From: Corythucha ciliata
Taxonomy: Eukaryota; Arthropoda; Insecta; Hemiptera; Tingidae
Direction: 5' to 3'
Assembly: GCA_038030265.1 (NCBI GenBank)
Contig: CM075939.1
Span: 8,165,253-8,229,252 of the forward strand
Length of the DNA stretch: 64,000 nt
The stretch's first letter is position 1. Each line of letters begins with the position of its first letter. This document shows positions 32,164-44,494 of this stretch, one piece after another. A program made the position numbers and the translations under genes. The notes under the pieces were generated by a model that was not told where the DNA came from, searched no databases, and saw only the letters and a program-made list of their open reading frames with translations.

Positions 32164-34646
32164 GGGTCACGTTAAACAAGTATCTGTGGTTGTTGCAAGC
32201 TCCTATACTCCCACAAGTCTAAGAAAGAATACCATCACTATACTGTTAAACGGCTTCAAAGCATCCGCCTTGATCGATACTGGTAGTTCTATAAGTTTCA
32301 TTAGTGACGCACTAACGCGAGCTTTAAATTTGAAAATTCAACGTTGTCGGGAACAAATTACAATGGCTTCAACGTCATTTCATTCGTCAGTCAATGGTCA
32401 GTGCTTTGTTACTTTAAAATTGCCTGGCCATAAACACACTACAGTCAAACTTTACGGTACTCAGGGATCTATGCTGCGATGTGCTCTTAGGCCATGATCT
32501 CTTACAACAACACGAGAGTCTAAAATTTTCATTTGGAGGCCCTAATGCTCCTTTAAATATATGTGCATTAGCAGAAGCGAAAGTACCCCCAGCTTCTCTC
32601 TTTTCACATTTGACTCCAGACTGTAAACCAATTAGCGTCAAATCAAGAAGGCATAATCCATCCGATAATTCTTTCATCAAAGAGGAAATCAAGCGTCTTC
32701 TTCAATAGGGTGTTATAGAGCCCAGTAAGTCTCCATGGCGGGCTCAAGTGCTTGTGACATCAAACGAAAATCACAAACGGCGTATGTTGATTGATTATTC
32801 CCTCACAGTAAACAGGTACACTATGTTAGACGCGTACCCTCTACCAAATATTGAGGACGTAGTAAACAAGGTAGCACAATTCAACATTTTCAGCACTGTT
32901 GATCTACGAAGTGCATATCACCAAAAACCCATTAATGATGCTGACAGGATATACACTGCTTTCGAGGCGGACGGACAGCTGTTCCAGTTCCGGCGAATTC
33001 CTTTTGGGGTCACCAATGGCGTGGCAGCCTTTCAAAGGGTCGTAGATGAAATAATCCGCAAGGAAAACTTGACAGCGACGTTTGCATACCTAGACGATGT
33101 CACAATTTGCGGCTCAGACAAAAATGACCATGACAAAAATCTCGAAAAATTCATGGAGGTTGTCAAGAAGTACAATTCAACAATAAACACGGAAAAAAGT
33201 TCCTTCGCCCGGCCAGAAATCAACCTCCTCGGCTACATAATTAAAAACAAAACCATTAAACCCGATCCAGACCGCCTAGACCCTCTACGTCACTTGAAAC
33301 CACCGACTAACGCGTCATCCTTGAAAAGAGTTATGGGTCTGTTCTCACATTACTCTTAATTCATACCTAAATTTTCAGAAAAAGTTCGTCCTCTAGTCGT
33401 ATGCAAATTTCCCCTCGATCAAGAATCACTTCAGGCATTTGAAAATATCAAGAAAGTCATCACTGACGCAGCAATTACTGCAGTAGACCCCGATTCCCCC
33501 TCGAAACGGACGCTTCATCTTTCGCCCTTGCTGCAACCTTATCTCAGCATGGCCGCCCAGTCGCATTTTACTCTAGAATGTTGACAAAAACTGAACAACG
33601 GCATGCGGCAATCGAAAAGGAAGCGTGTGCTATAATTGAGGCGGTACGAAATGGCGCCACTATTTAATAGGTCGACAGTTTCAACTCATAACTGATCAGC
33701 GTTCCGTATCATTTATTTTTTCGAAGGATCATACTAGTAAATAAAAAAATGAAAAAATGATGCGCTGGAGGCTAGAGCTTTCGTGTTATTCATACGACAT
33801 TGTGTACAGGCCCGGTAAAGAAAATGTAGCCGCTGATGCTTTTTCAAGGATTTGCGCCAATGTATCTAATTCGAAGGACAATCTGAGAAAATACCACGAA
33901 ACTTTGTGTCATCCAGGTATAACACGTTTTCACCATTGGGTAAAGAGTAAAAAATTTACCCTTCTCTGTTGAAGAAGTTCATCAAATTGTAAATAACTGT
34001 AGAATTTGTTCGGAAATCAAGCCAAAATTTTTCAAGCATCACGGAACGTTGATAAAAGCGACATCCCCGATGGAAAGACTCAATATGGATTTCGAAATCG
34101 TTACATCTTGACAATTATTGATGAATATTCCAGATTCCCTTTCGCTATTCCTTGTTCAGACATGACAACAGCTACAGTTGAAAGAGCTTTAGAGTCTATT
34201 TTTCATATGTTCGGAACTCCTGCGTACATTCATTCTGATCAGGGATCATCTTTCATGTCTCCGAACTGCGGTATTTTCTTAGTTCCCATGGGATTGCAAG
34301 TAGTAAAACAACTCCTTACAACCCAAGAGGTAGTGGTCAAGCTGAACGGTACAACGGTATAATTTGGAAATCTGTCCAACTGACTCTAAAAAGCCAATCT
34401 CTGCCAGTCACTCATTGGGAAGACGTCCTCGACACAGCCCTTCACTCCATACGTTCATTGCTCTGCACGGCCACAAATGAAACACCTCATGACCGGATGT
34501 TCAAGTTTGCCAGGCGAACGGGGAACGGGACATCGACACAGAATTGGTTGACAACCCAGGTCCAGTATTTGTACGTAAGTACGTAAGAGCTTCGAAATTC
34601 GACCCGCTGGTGGAAGAAGCTAGGCTCCTCGAAGGAAACACTTAGA
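32164..34646 (+). pseudogene. G2 copy A pol: protease, RT, RNase H, integrase (many breaks)
   Basis: The protease motif is ALIDTGSSISFIS. A frame change near 32480 leads to LGHDLLQQHESLKF. A TAG at 32706 replaces the GAG (Glu) of copy B. RT has motif A intact (FSTVDLRSAYHQ) and FAYLDDVTICG, and ends at a TAA at 33357. RNase H is disrupted by an 8-bp deletion near 33497. The integrase zinc region (YHETLCHPG) stops at 33970, and the core (LTIIDEYSRFPF, YIHSDQGSSFM) shifts again near 34262. By comparison, copy B is less broken but has a mutated motif A. Confidence 0.9.
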
Positions 34647-34849
34647 CCAATCAATATAGACACAAAAATCGGGGTAAATCGCAAACATGCATGTAATTGA
34701 TTTTTTTGTTGCGTGTTGTTAGGACCAATGAAAGCAGTTATTACTCAAGTTTGCAACCCTCAAAACCTGGTGCTTAACTCATGGCACTCGAAAAACTCAG
34801 AAATTTCATCACCTTTTCTGGGTTTTTAAACAAAAATACCAGAAGAAAG

Positions 34850-36472
34850 AGTTTTTCTAGCATGACCACAGTATACATTGTTAAAGCCAACTAAATTTGC
34901 TAGAATTTAAGCCATGCCCAAGCATCCTGGGTCTGTTAGTTCAGGAAATACAGTCAATCAAGAAAATACCTAATCTCGCCAAAAAGCGAGATTTTATTGG
35001 TAGGGTAATTTTTCAAGACCCGTAGCACTCAAATACACGGTGATTGGTACTTGGTTGAACAAAATGAGAGGGGTGATTGTACACCCAAAATGCAACAAAA
35101 AATTTCCTATGACCTAAGGTCAGATTTTCATTCCTCGTTCAGATAATCAATTTGTTGTTTTTTAGCACATCACGGGTTTCCGCAACAAAAACATCTGTAA
35201 CATGGGAAGTAAGCGTCCTAGGTTAAATCCAACGACACCAATGAAAAGAGCACTCTTTTTTTTGTGTGAGTAAAGACATTTTGTCTTATGATAGCGAAAG
35301 ATTCTTTGAGTAAACTGGGAAAATATCAGGATATTTTAAAAAATGTCAGTTTTTGACAACTGTTCAAAGCTAGACTACATCAGCCATGGTGCTCCCAGCT
35401 CCTGGCAAGTTCCTCTAAAACTGTATGAAGTAACTCAGTTTAATACTTCATGCTTATTTTACTCCTGTCCTTCGCAATTTTTTGATAAAAATCCATTGTT
35501 ATACAAAAAAATGAAAGAATTAGGCCCATTTTGAGTGCCTACAAGAAGGTTAAGAGCCATTCCCAAAACTTTTTTTTTCAGCTTAATTCACTTTTCCTAT
35601 GCTCATCTATGAGGAAAGACAAATAAGAGTGGAATAAGCTGAAAAAAATTTCTTGAAATAGCTTTCGTATCTTCTTTTAGGCACTCAAAATGGGCCTAAT
35701 TGCCTCATTTTTTGGTATAACAATGGAATTTTCTCAAAACATTGCAAAGGACAGAAGTAAAATAAGCATGAAGTATTAAACTTAGTTACTTCATACAGTT
35801 TTAGAGGAATTTTCCGGGCGCTGGGAGCACCATGGCTAATGAAGACTAGCTTTGAACAGTTGTCAAAAACTGGCATTTTAAAATATCCTGATATTTTCCC
35901 AGTTTACTCCAAGAATCTTTTGCTAACTTTGGACAAAATGTCCATTCTCACACAGAAAAAAGTGTGCTCTTTTCATTGGTGTCGTTGGATTTAATCTAGG
36001 ACGCATGCTTCCCAAGTTACAGCTGTTTTTGTTGCGAAAACCCGTGATGTGCTGAAAATCGTGAACAAATCTATTATCTCGACTAGGAAAGGAAATCGGA
36101 CCCTAGGTCATAAGACAATTTTTGCCGCATTTTTGATGTTTAATCACCCCTATTATTTTGCTCATCCAAGTACCAGCCACTCTGTCCTATAGAATATCCA
36201 CGTGAAAATAAATTTTAGGCAATAGCGTCAGATTCAAATTGAGTTACTGCCTAAGATTTATTCTCGCGTGGATGCTCTGTAGGACCATTATGTTTGAGTG
36301 CCACGGGTCTTGAAAAATGACCCTATCAATAAAATCTCACTTTTTGGCGATATTACATATTTTTTGATTGGCTGTACCTCCGAAAATAACAAACGTAGGA
36401 CGCTCGGACTGGGCTTAAATTGTAGAAAATTTAGTTGGCTTCAACAATGTATACTGTGGTCATGCTCGAAAA
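34850..36472. mobile_element. 1.6-kb foldback (near-perfect-order inverted repeat) element
   Basis: The left arm (about 34850-35600) and right arm (about 35610-36472) are reverse complements with almost no spacer; the centre is near 35607. Each arm contains the same 63-codon ORF in mirror orientation (35343-35534 plus; 35685-35876 minus), about 80% identical. The right arm also holds a 102-bp nested MITE. It abuts truncated G2 on the left and the split G1 RT on the right. No transposase is recognisable. Confidence 0.85.
36184..36285. mobile_element. 102-bp hairpin MITE nested in the foldback right arm
   Basis: The ends GTCCTATAGAATATCCACG and CGTGGATGCTCTGTAGGAC are inverted repeats that continue for about 40 bp each (through AATAAAT and TTAGGCA), with a loop of roughly 20 bp. 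It is absent from the corresponding place in the left arm (about 35035), so it inserted after the arms formed. Confidence 0.75.
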
Positions 36473-37155
36473 CGCAGAGACGAACTTGATTGTTGGGTTT
36501 TGGGATCCGAACAACCCCAAGGGGAAGTGGTGAACCCCAGTCACTATGGTCGACTTGATATATTATTTTCGATTAAGTTCTGTAGTTCTTTGTTGACCTG
36601 GTCTCGTAATGCGAAGGGAATGTTCCGAGCTTTAACAAATATGGGCTTTGCGCTTTTTCGGAGGTGCAGGAAACATGTAAAATTAGGAATGCTTCCCACT
36701 TTTTGTTCGAAAATGTAGGCAAAGTTTTCCACACTTGATTGCAATGACGGTACTTGAAGGACAGAATGAACGCATCGTATTGAGACTTCTGTGGAGTTTG
36801 TCGATGTCCTTTAGATTGAATTGGAAGTGACGAATCAATATACGACCTAGAATGGGAGTGAAACTGTCTGGAACGATGAATATTACTTCGGTCCGTTTTA
36901 TACCGTTGTATTCAACGGGGGTTGTTATGTATCCACGAGGTTTAAAGACCTTGCGTATACGAACGAAATTTGATGCTTAGCTGGTGAGTTGCACACCTGC
37001 ACAGAGTACAGCATCTGAGCTGTTCCAGTTCACTGCTCTTTGCTTTTCCGCAGTAAATTACAATCACCATAGGTGGAACTTCAGGAATTTCGGCAATGTT
37101 GAATAGTTTTCGAGCTATTGAAAAGTGAAAGGCCGACGATGTTTATATTCAGCGA
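36473..37155 (-). pseudogene. Gypsy G1, 5' portion (protease/RT N-terminus)
   Basis: On the minus strand the RT entry region reads FTCFLHLRKSAKPIFVKARN, IPFALRDQVNKELQNLIE, SDWGSPLPLGVVRIPKPNN and QVRLC, where it is cut at 36473 by the foldback. These are the standard fingers of gypsy RTs. Upstream (36750-37155) is degenerate, probably the protease region, with multiple frame breaks. The continuation is at 31120 downward. Confidence 0.8.
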
Positions 37156-37309
37156 AACCGCTTACATTATGGTAAAATGATTTCAAGCCATTTGCTAAAG
37201 TTTATCAGTTTATCTCGTTTGGTGGGGTGGGGGAGGTTGATCAGCTGGTACGGTGAGGACGGCCCATGCTCGGTGCGCAAACGCAAGCGGTCAGCTTATC
37301 GCTCTCAGG

Positions 37310-38149
37310 GCGCGAATAGCCACTTTTGGCACTTTTTTAATGCAGATAGCTACTTTTGAAGGTGCGAATCGTCTTATAGCCTATATGTGAACCGCGAACG
37401 ATCATCCAATATCCCATTTTTCCGGGCACGACTCGTCAGTTTAGACATTTCAAAGGCGTGAAGGCGTGGGTTTGTCCATTTTTGACGCGCGAGTTTTGAT
37501 ATTGATTTTGACATTTTCAAGGCAGGAATTATATTTTAATATGCTTAGGGATTTTTAAAGTGCGAATAGTCAGTTTATAACTGTTCATAGGCCGCATAGA
37601 GTCCGTTTTTCCAACTTTAGGGCGTTAATAACCAGTTTGTCCGTTTTTACGGCGCAAACTGAGAGTATATGGTCATTTCTAGGACATGAAACCGTCATTT
37701 CAGTAATTGTAGAGTACGGACTCTGTTTTGCTATGGCGCAATTGGTAGTGCATTGGACTAGTATTCCAAAGGTTACGGGTTCAAATCCCGTCGGGGAGCC
37801 TATTTTTTCTCGAAGCTCGAATTGTGATAGGCTTTGCCTTTACGTGTCGTCCGGGAAAAAATCAGTTAATTAATTTACTTTTTTAATTAAAATACCGGCG
37901 ACAGAAACCCTCGTATCTATCTAAAAAATTGTCAGTATGGTCAGTCATTTATAGAGAGTGAATAGACAGTGTAATATTTTCAGGGCATGAGATGTTGGTT
38001 TCACTAATTTTAGGTTGGTTTGGCCATTTTAAAAGCGCGAACCGTCAGTTTTGCTATTTTTAGGGAGCGATTAGTTCTCTCGTCAGGCCAAGGCCCGTTT
38101 CAGCATTATCGTCTGTTTAGGGACTTTCAGAGCGAGAATAGTTATTTTA
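37310..38149. repeat. Degenerate ~30-bp array with embedded tRNA-like sequence, first copy
   Basis: Units resemble CCATTTTTAGGGCGCGAATAGTCAGTTT. From 37405 the sequence is collinear with 56551-57300. It runs into the N gap. Confidence 0.75.
37734..37800 (+). tRNA. tRNA-like sequence (AGT anticodon position), acceptor stem lost
   Basis: The D arm (GCGC AATTGGTA GTGC), anticodon arm (TTGGA CTAGTAT TCCAA) and T arm (ACGGG TTCAAAT CCCGT) all fold. The A box (TGGCGCAATTGG) and B box (GGTTCAAATCC) of a Pol III promoter are intact. The 5' acceptor strand does not pair with the 3' strand (CGGGGAGCC), so it is a tRNA-derived pseudogene or SINE head rather than a working tRNA. A second copy lies at 56882-56948. 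Confidence 0.6.
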
Positions 38150-38649
38150 NNNNNNNNNNNNNNNNNNNNNNNNNNNNNNNNNNNNNNNNNNNNNNNNNNN
38201 NNNNNNNNNNNNNNNNNNNNNNNNNNNNNNNNNNNNNNNNNNNNNNNNNNNNNNNNNNNNNNNNNNNNNNNNNNNNNNNNNNNNNNNNNNNNNNNNNNNN
38301 NNNNNNNNNNNNNNNNNNNNNNNNNNNNNNNNNNNNNNNNNNNNNNNNNNNNNNNNNNNNNNNNNNNNNNNNNNNNNNNNNNNNNNNNNNNNNNNNNNNN
38401 NNNNNNNNNNNNNNNNNNNNNNNNNNNNNNNNNNNNNNNNNNNNNNNNNNNNNNNNNNNNNNNNNNNNNNNNNNNNNNNNNNNNNNNNNNNNNNNNNNNN
38501 NNNNNNNNNNNNNNNNNNNNNNNNNNNNNNNNNNNNNNNNNNNNNNNNNNNNNNNNNNNNNNNNNNNNNNNNNNNNNNNNNNNNNNNNNNNNNNNNNNNN
38601 NNNNNNNNNNNNNNNNNNNNNNNNNNNNNNNNNNNNNNNNNNNNNNNNN
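38150..38649. other. Assembly gap of 500 N
   Basis: Exactly 500 N, a common placeholder length for a scaffold gap of unknown size. Frames reported across it are meaningless. Confidence 0.99.
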
Positions 38650-39118
38650 TCACTCTACCACGGGAAGAACTCCAAGCGAACTGCTAATGGGTCGTCGGTT
38701 ACGATCAATTTTCGATTTACTGAAGCCCTGCGTTTCTGAAAAAATTGATGTCGCCCTGATAAAACAAAGGCTTTATAGAGACTCTCGAACAAGGTTCAGA
38801 TCGTTCGTCGAGGGGGAGGAAGTCTGGGTGTCTAACAAGCTGACGAAAGGCTGGACCCCAGGAATAATATTAAGAAGAACAGGCGACATCTCATATCACG
38901 TTCTTGTGGACGGGAAGTGTGAACGCAAGCATGCCGACCAAATTCGTAGAAAAGAAGATCGTCCGAGAAAGGGGAAGGAAGATGTAGGGAACGCGGGTTC
39001 CCTAGCAACGAGTGTGAGTGGAGGCGTCTTGTGAGAGATATAAAAAAGAGAGAGTTTTCGTTTTTGCTAAAATACAGAACTTGATTTTGGTTTATTAAAA
39101 TGACTTGAGTACCTTACA
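38650..39118 (+). mobile_element. 3' end of a third gypsy element (G3): integrase C-terminus and 3' LTR
   Basis: Right after the gap the plus frame reads STTGRTPSELLMGRRLRSIF, then GEEVWVSNKL, W-x-PGIILRRTG and KHADQIRRK, ending at TGA 39032-39034. This is the tail of a gypsy integrase (the SH3-like GPY/F-type region). A purine-rich tract (AAAGGGGAAGGAAGA) leads into the LTR at 38983. The coding end overlaps the LTR by about 50 bases. Confidence 0.82.
38983..39118 (+). repeat. 3' LTR of G3 (136 bp)
   Basis: It starts TGTAGGGAACGCGGG and ends ACCTTACA (TG...CA), with a TATAAAAA box at about 39038 and an internal palindrome GGGAACGCGGGTTCCC. The next base (39119) is where homology to copy 1 of the segmental duplication begins, so G3 is inserted within the duplicated satellite. 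Confidence 0.75.
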
Positions 39119-42100
39119 AAGTAGAGTTTTATTCCATGCATCAGCGCTTTTTCTCAGTTTTAGCCGTGACTTAGTGCCTTTTCTCAAATTTATCCGCGAA
39201 TTACCGATTTTTCTCGGTTCTAGGCTCGAAATTAGCGTTTTAACTGTTTTCAGTCGCCGATTAGACCAATTTTTTGGCCAATTTTAGTGGTTAGTTAGTG
39301 ATTTGTCTCAATTTTACCCACATATTAGCTTTACTCCCGCCTTTACTCGGACTTTACTCAATTTTAGCCACGACAAAGTTGTTTTCAGAAGCCGCGAAAT
39401 AGCCTATTTATCGATTTTAGCAATGAATTGATGTTTTTGGTCAATTTTAGGTGGGAATAATTGATGTTTTTCTTTTCATTTTTGGCTGTTTATGAGCGTT
39501 TTTTCTACAATTTCTCCAGGCGAATAAGCGCGTTTTATTAATTTATCCGCTAATTAGTGATTTTCCTCAATTTCGGCTGTGAGATTTTCCCCAGTTGTTT
39601 ATTCTTTGATTGTGTCTGTATGGGAGAGTAACTATAACACTCGCGTTTTGAGTTGATTCATATCGCAAAAATCTGCACTGATAAGCGCTTTTACTCAATT
39701 TCAGCCGTGAAATAGCCAATTTTTTCCCGCCTAAAACGCGGGAAAAATTACCCAAAACCATTCAATTTTCCCCAGATTACGAACATTGGTGAAACTCGAA
39801 ATTGTGCGAACTGCGTACATTAAAGGTTATCATGACGCGTGGCATTTCAAACATTGTAACGGATTCCCGATCAGACGAGCTTTTGAAAGTGTTTTTCTTT
39901 TTGTGATTCCGGCATTTTTGGCCGCTGTCCTGGAAAATTTCAGTTTTCAAGCCGTTTAAGGTGTCCAAGTATCAACGTGTTCACAGTCAGACCCCGCTCT
40001 TCTTTCCTCTTGAGCAATCACACTCAAGCAACTTGGAAAATGAGCTCAAACTTTTTTTTTTTTTTATATATGGCGCGTTCACAGTGCCTTATATCAAAGT
40101 CAAGTTTGTCGTTATTACTCCGTCGTGGTTAGAGCCTTTTAATTTAGTTTTTATGTGATTAATGAGTGTACCAGACGCCAGACGAGTTGACCCGTTAAAA
40201 GGTCGAATAACTCGTTTATTGCGGCTTTTCAGTACCTCGAAAAACAAACAGCAATTAACCCCCTTTTTCACCCACCCGCCATCAACTACTCACACAGAAA
40301 AAGTCGAGAGCCGTATCCTCGTGGAGGAAATGATTGCCCAGAGCTCAGCGACGCGCGTTTGAGTTCTCGATATTAGTTGGAGTTGCCCGTAAATGAAAAG
40401 TTCTGAATGGTGTGACAGAGTGTAGGATGTAACATTTTGAACTCGTGTGACGATTAATGATGGCGTACGTCACTCCTTATTTTTGCGTTTGAAAGAGAAA
40501 TAAATGCCAATTCCTTGCTTTAAACTCTCAACACGTGGGTTAGTACGCGGGTAAATAAATATCTCAACCCGTTAGTTTTGTTACTGTTAAAAGAGTTATT
40601 ATGAAGTCAAACCCTAATTCACGCTCTAATTCGCCGTCTCTCCCCCTTCCGTTTCACTGTCAGTCAACAGATGTTTATTCGCCCTTTAGGGGTAGTGGAA
40701 ACTCGAAGGAAAGACATTAAATTTTCCCGTTTTCATCTCTCTTCAACCCCCCCCCCACCCTCACACAACCTAGTACTGGCTGGCCAGCAGGAGCCCACTC
40801 GTCGTTAAGTGAGAGGGATAGTTCACTGTTGGACCCCGTTTGGAACAATTGAACAAAGAAGGGATGTTTCCCTGATATAAGGGTGGCTGTGAGAGGAGTT
40901 CCAGCGCGGTATATTCATTGTAAAGGGTTTTAGGGTTGTGTGTGGTTGCGTAAGATGGAATGGTGGAGGGGGGTTGTTTCGCGCTTAGTATCTGCGTATT
41001 CATGGTCCACTGAGTCACTGCCCTGAGATATACACCATGAAGTTTGTGGTGGGTGGGTGGTGGGGGCACTAATATCGGCTGGGAGTTTCTTTAAAGCTTT
41101 CTCGTCGAATAAATTGAGGAATAAAACCAAGCTTTTCCGCGTTATTCGACGCCTACGACTAACCTTTCGACCTTTTCAGCTTCAATAGTGAATAATAGTT
41201 ACCTTTTTCATATAAATGGGACCGAAAACTCTCTTCAGAAAATCACGACGCTTACGTGCCAAACAACAGTGAAGGATGATACGAGATAGGAATTAAAGAT
41301 ACCTCCACCACCCCACCCTCTCACATCCTAAAAACCCCCCGAGCTTCTTTTTTAGATAAATCGCCCGTGCAAAATCGCACATTGTTTAGGTAAGTGAAGT
41401 TTTTCGTTGATACCTTGCAGGCTGCTCACGTCGGCCCCAAAAACACCGGTCGCTCCCCCTCCCCCCCCAACACAAGTCCTTGCACACAATACAACAACAG
41501 AAAATCTCTATAATTCTTTTAGAAAATTCGATAGAAACCTTCACCCCCCCCCCCTGCACTTTGGTCTTCTTCACCGACGCAAAAACCATCGTTACATTGC
41601 CCCTCCCCGCGTAAAAATGCTATACCCCTCTTTTATCGGATCGGATATAAAATCCTTGCCTCCCCGGAGGATTATATCGGAGCCAGCGAAGGTTGAAAGA
41701 GGACTACCAGGTGGAAAAAATGTGGTGGGATGGGGGTGGGGAGATACGTGAAGTGTATAATTGAAGGCCTTTAATAAAAGATGAAAACTCGCGCTTTTGA
41801 ACATTAAAACGCCCTTTTTTCGCGCGTTCTTCATCCCCTAGATGCAGATATAAATTATACCGTTAAAATTCCCTTATACAATCCCTGATCTCAACCACCC
41901 TATTTACACTCTCACAAGCTTAAAAATTGACAGCCGACTTCGAATATTGTTGCGAATTTTTAGAGTTTAGAGCACACGCGGCTTTAGGATTCCTCTCATG
42001 TACCTTTAAGATGATATAACCGTGACTCACTTTCAAGCAATACGTTGGGATCTATCAATACTTAATTGATCGTACGGAACACAATTCTTCAATTAAGCTT

Positions 42101-44134
42101 GCTCAGACCCACATCGCTCCCCCTCAAACAACTCAATTCCCTTACCATCGCCATTTTACTGGCACAATCAAAACTTTCCAATAAAAGCCCCCCCCCCCCC
42201 CAATCACAACCCCCTCAGCCCTTACCCTCACCAGTCACTTTCCCAGGCTTTCTTTCTTTTTCTTATACTTATAGGCTTCGCGTGGACATTTAATCGTGTT
42301 TAATAGGAGCTAAAGTAAATTGTTGCAAACACGCGTCATTGTTCCTTCTATGGTCGTATTATTCCAGAGGGTTTCAAAAGAGCGATTAGAGTAAAAGAAG
42401 AAAAAAAAAGAAGTCGGACCTTATTCCTAGTGACTTCCTTAAAAACTTCTCAAAGACCGGCCAAACCCCGATCTTCGTTTTTTTTTTTGGGTGAGAATAA
42501 AAGAGAAAGAAAGTTGGTTTGAAGCAATATAAAAGAAGTTGGCAGCGCGGATGATTAAGCAAGCAAGAAGATGAGAAAACTTCTGGTCGAATTGTCCTAT
42601 TCTTATGCCCGTATACCTTCACTCTTCCGCTCCCCGTTTCAGATTGTGGTAACCCCCCCCCCCAACAATTGTGACAAACTGGGTTGTGGTATGTCGGGAG
42701 GAGGGGAATCAAAAATCGGTTCGATTTGAGCAAAAAGTTCACTGTGACTGTGAGGCACACTCAATTCAGAAAGCTCAAAAATGAGGAAGGCGGAAGGTTT
42801 GTCGGGTAGTTTTTAAATTAGTGGCCATATGGACTCGTCTATATAACTGATTGGTGTTTCTGACGGGGGTTTTTCGTATTTGAGACAGCTCTCAGGAAAC
42901 CTCTCGAAGCCGATTTTGCCAGAAATAAGAGGCAATTAATCATTTACGTTACTCGAAAAACAAAATTAAACCGTTGAAACCTTTTAAAAAGCATATTTCA
43001 TCGCATCCCGCTCCACGTTGATTATAGCTGCTCCTCTCGAATGATGCTACCCGTCTCTTCTATCTTTCCGTGAAGCCCAATCAATCATTTTTTTTTTTTT
43101 AACGTGATTTACACCATTAGCCTCACCTTTAATGTATTCTTCTAATAAATTACTAGCGTCACCCTGCTTACAGCAGATAAAACACCTAACAGTGTCTCAC
43201 TTATCCTTGTTCACCAACCACAAAAAAGAAACCATGCTTTTCCAAGGATAAGTGTACTTACATTTTTTTATTCATTCCACCCTAAATATACATTTCGCCA
43301 ATAAAACTTTATTTCGAGAGTATTGAAGTGATGGTTGTGGTGGTGGTGGTGGTGGGGTTGGAAACCATCCAGTACGACTCAATCCCAGATCCCCCCCCCC
43401 CTGAGTTCGAAAATATCTGTATCGTCGAGAATAAAGGATAGTGGGTAGAAAAATGAAAATACTCGCAATTGGGCGAAAATCTTATTTATATTTAGCCCAA
43501 AAAAAAGAATAGAAGGATGAAGCCCCGTGGCATAAAAAACCCTCGAGTACAATCAATGAAATTTTGGATAATGATTGCAATCATGAACAAATTAATGTAT
43601 GAATTAAGGGGTAAAGCACATCAACCACAGTTCAATTTGGATAGGTTTAAGGGGGAGTTGCACGGGTGATTCCTCGACCCCCCTCCAATCGACCCTCGTC
43701 TATCCCTTGGCATACATTTTCTGGCCATATTTCTGCGCCAATCCTGGTTTTTAAGGACTCGTTTTGATCTTCAGGAAATTCCACATTCGTTACTGGAAAG
43801 GCAAAGTATCGTAAGCGCCACTTGGCCAAATTTACAGGAGATGCATTTTTCGTTTAGAACAACTTAATGTCGTCTGATTCTCTTGAAAAGTGTACGAGAC
43901 CCTAGTGATTCATTTTAATTATTTTCATAATTTCAAAACTTTCTACCGTGAGCAAGATACTTTTTAAACATGTTTTGTCGCTTACGATCGAACATGGGAA
44001 AACAATTTCTGTTATTTGGTGGATACGATTTAGGGGGTTACGTTTACTGAATCAGCTCACTGTCGCTTACGTTTTCCCGTGGAGGGTTAAATTCATTTAA
44101 AAATTTAAACAAATAGTCGTTTGGTTGTTATTTG

Positions 44135-44315
44135 TGTTAAAAATCGAAAAAAATGGAAGGAATATGGAAAAATTAGGAGACAAATAAAATAAAATTATTG
44201 ATTTATTTTTTCTTCTGTTAAAGCAAGACTCGACAGAATTTCTTTTTTCTCATTCTCATCCGGTTCGTATTTCTTCAGCTGATTCCTTTTGAATGAAGTG
44301 ATTCAATTTTCAACA
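44135..44315 (-). repeat. BEL copy 2 3' LTR
   Basis: It is 181 bp and differs from the 5' LTR of the same copy at only one site seen (GAATGAAG versus GAATGGAG). Confidence 0.93.
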
Positions 44316-44494
44316 TCCTCCCACCAGAGTTGAACGAAGGACGACTCAAAGAATGGACAGATCTGGTTTCTTCAGCATCCGTGACCATCTTCAGCATTTT
44401 CTTTCTTCTGACTCATATTGAAAAACTGTCAACAGAGTCTCAAACAAAACAAAAATTGAAAAATGTTGACAATAATAAAATAAAATAGCTGCAA

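Larger units (their letters stand above)
31200..34646 (+). mobile_element. Ty3/gypsy element G2, copy A (CsRn1-like), 3' truncated
   Basis: The order is 5' LTR, gag, protease, RT, RNase H, integrase. It is homologous in reverse orientation to 53946-56550. The match stops at about 34646 inside the integrase C-terminal region, so the 3' LTR is absent. It is inserted, with the adjoining foldback, inside gypsy G1. The CsRn1-like lineage call is from overall sequence style only. Confidence 0.88.

Noticed and set aside
37734..37800. Functional tRNA-Thr gene
   Set aside because: The acceptor stem does not pair; called tRNA-like instead.
38020..38739. ORFs spanning the N gap
   Set aside because: Frames across unknown sequence are meaningless; only the 38650-39034 part is supported.
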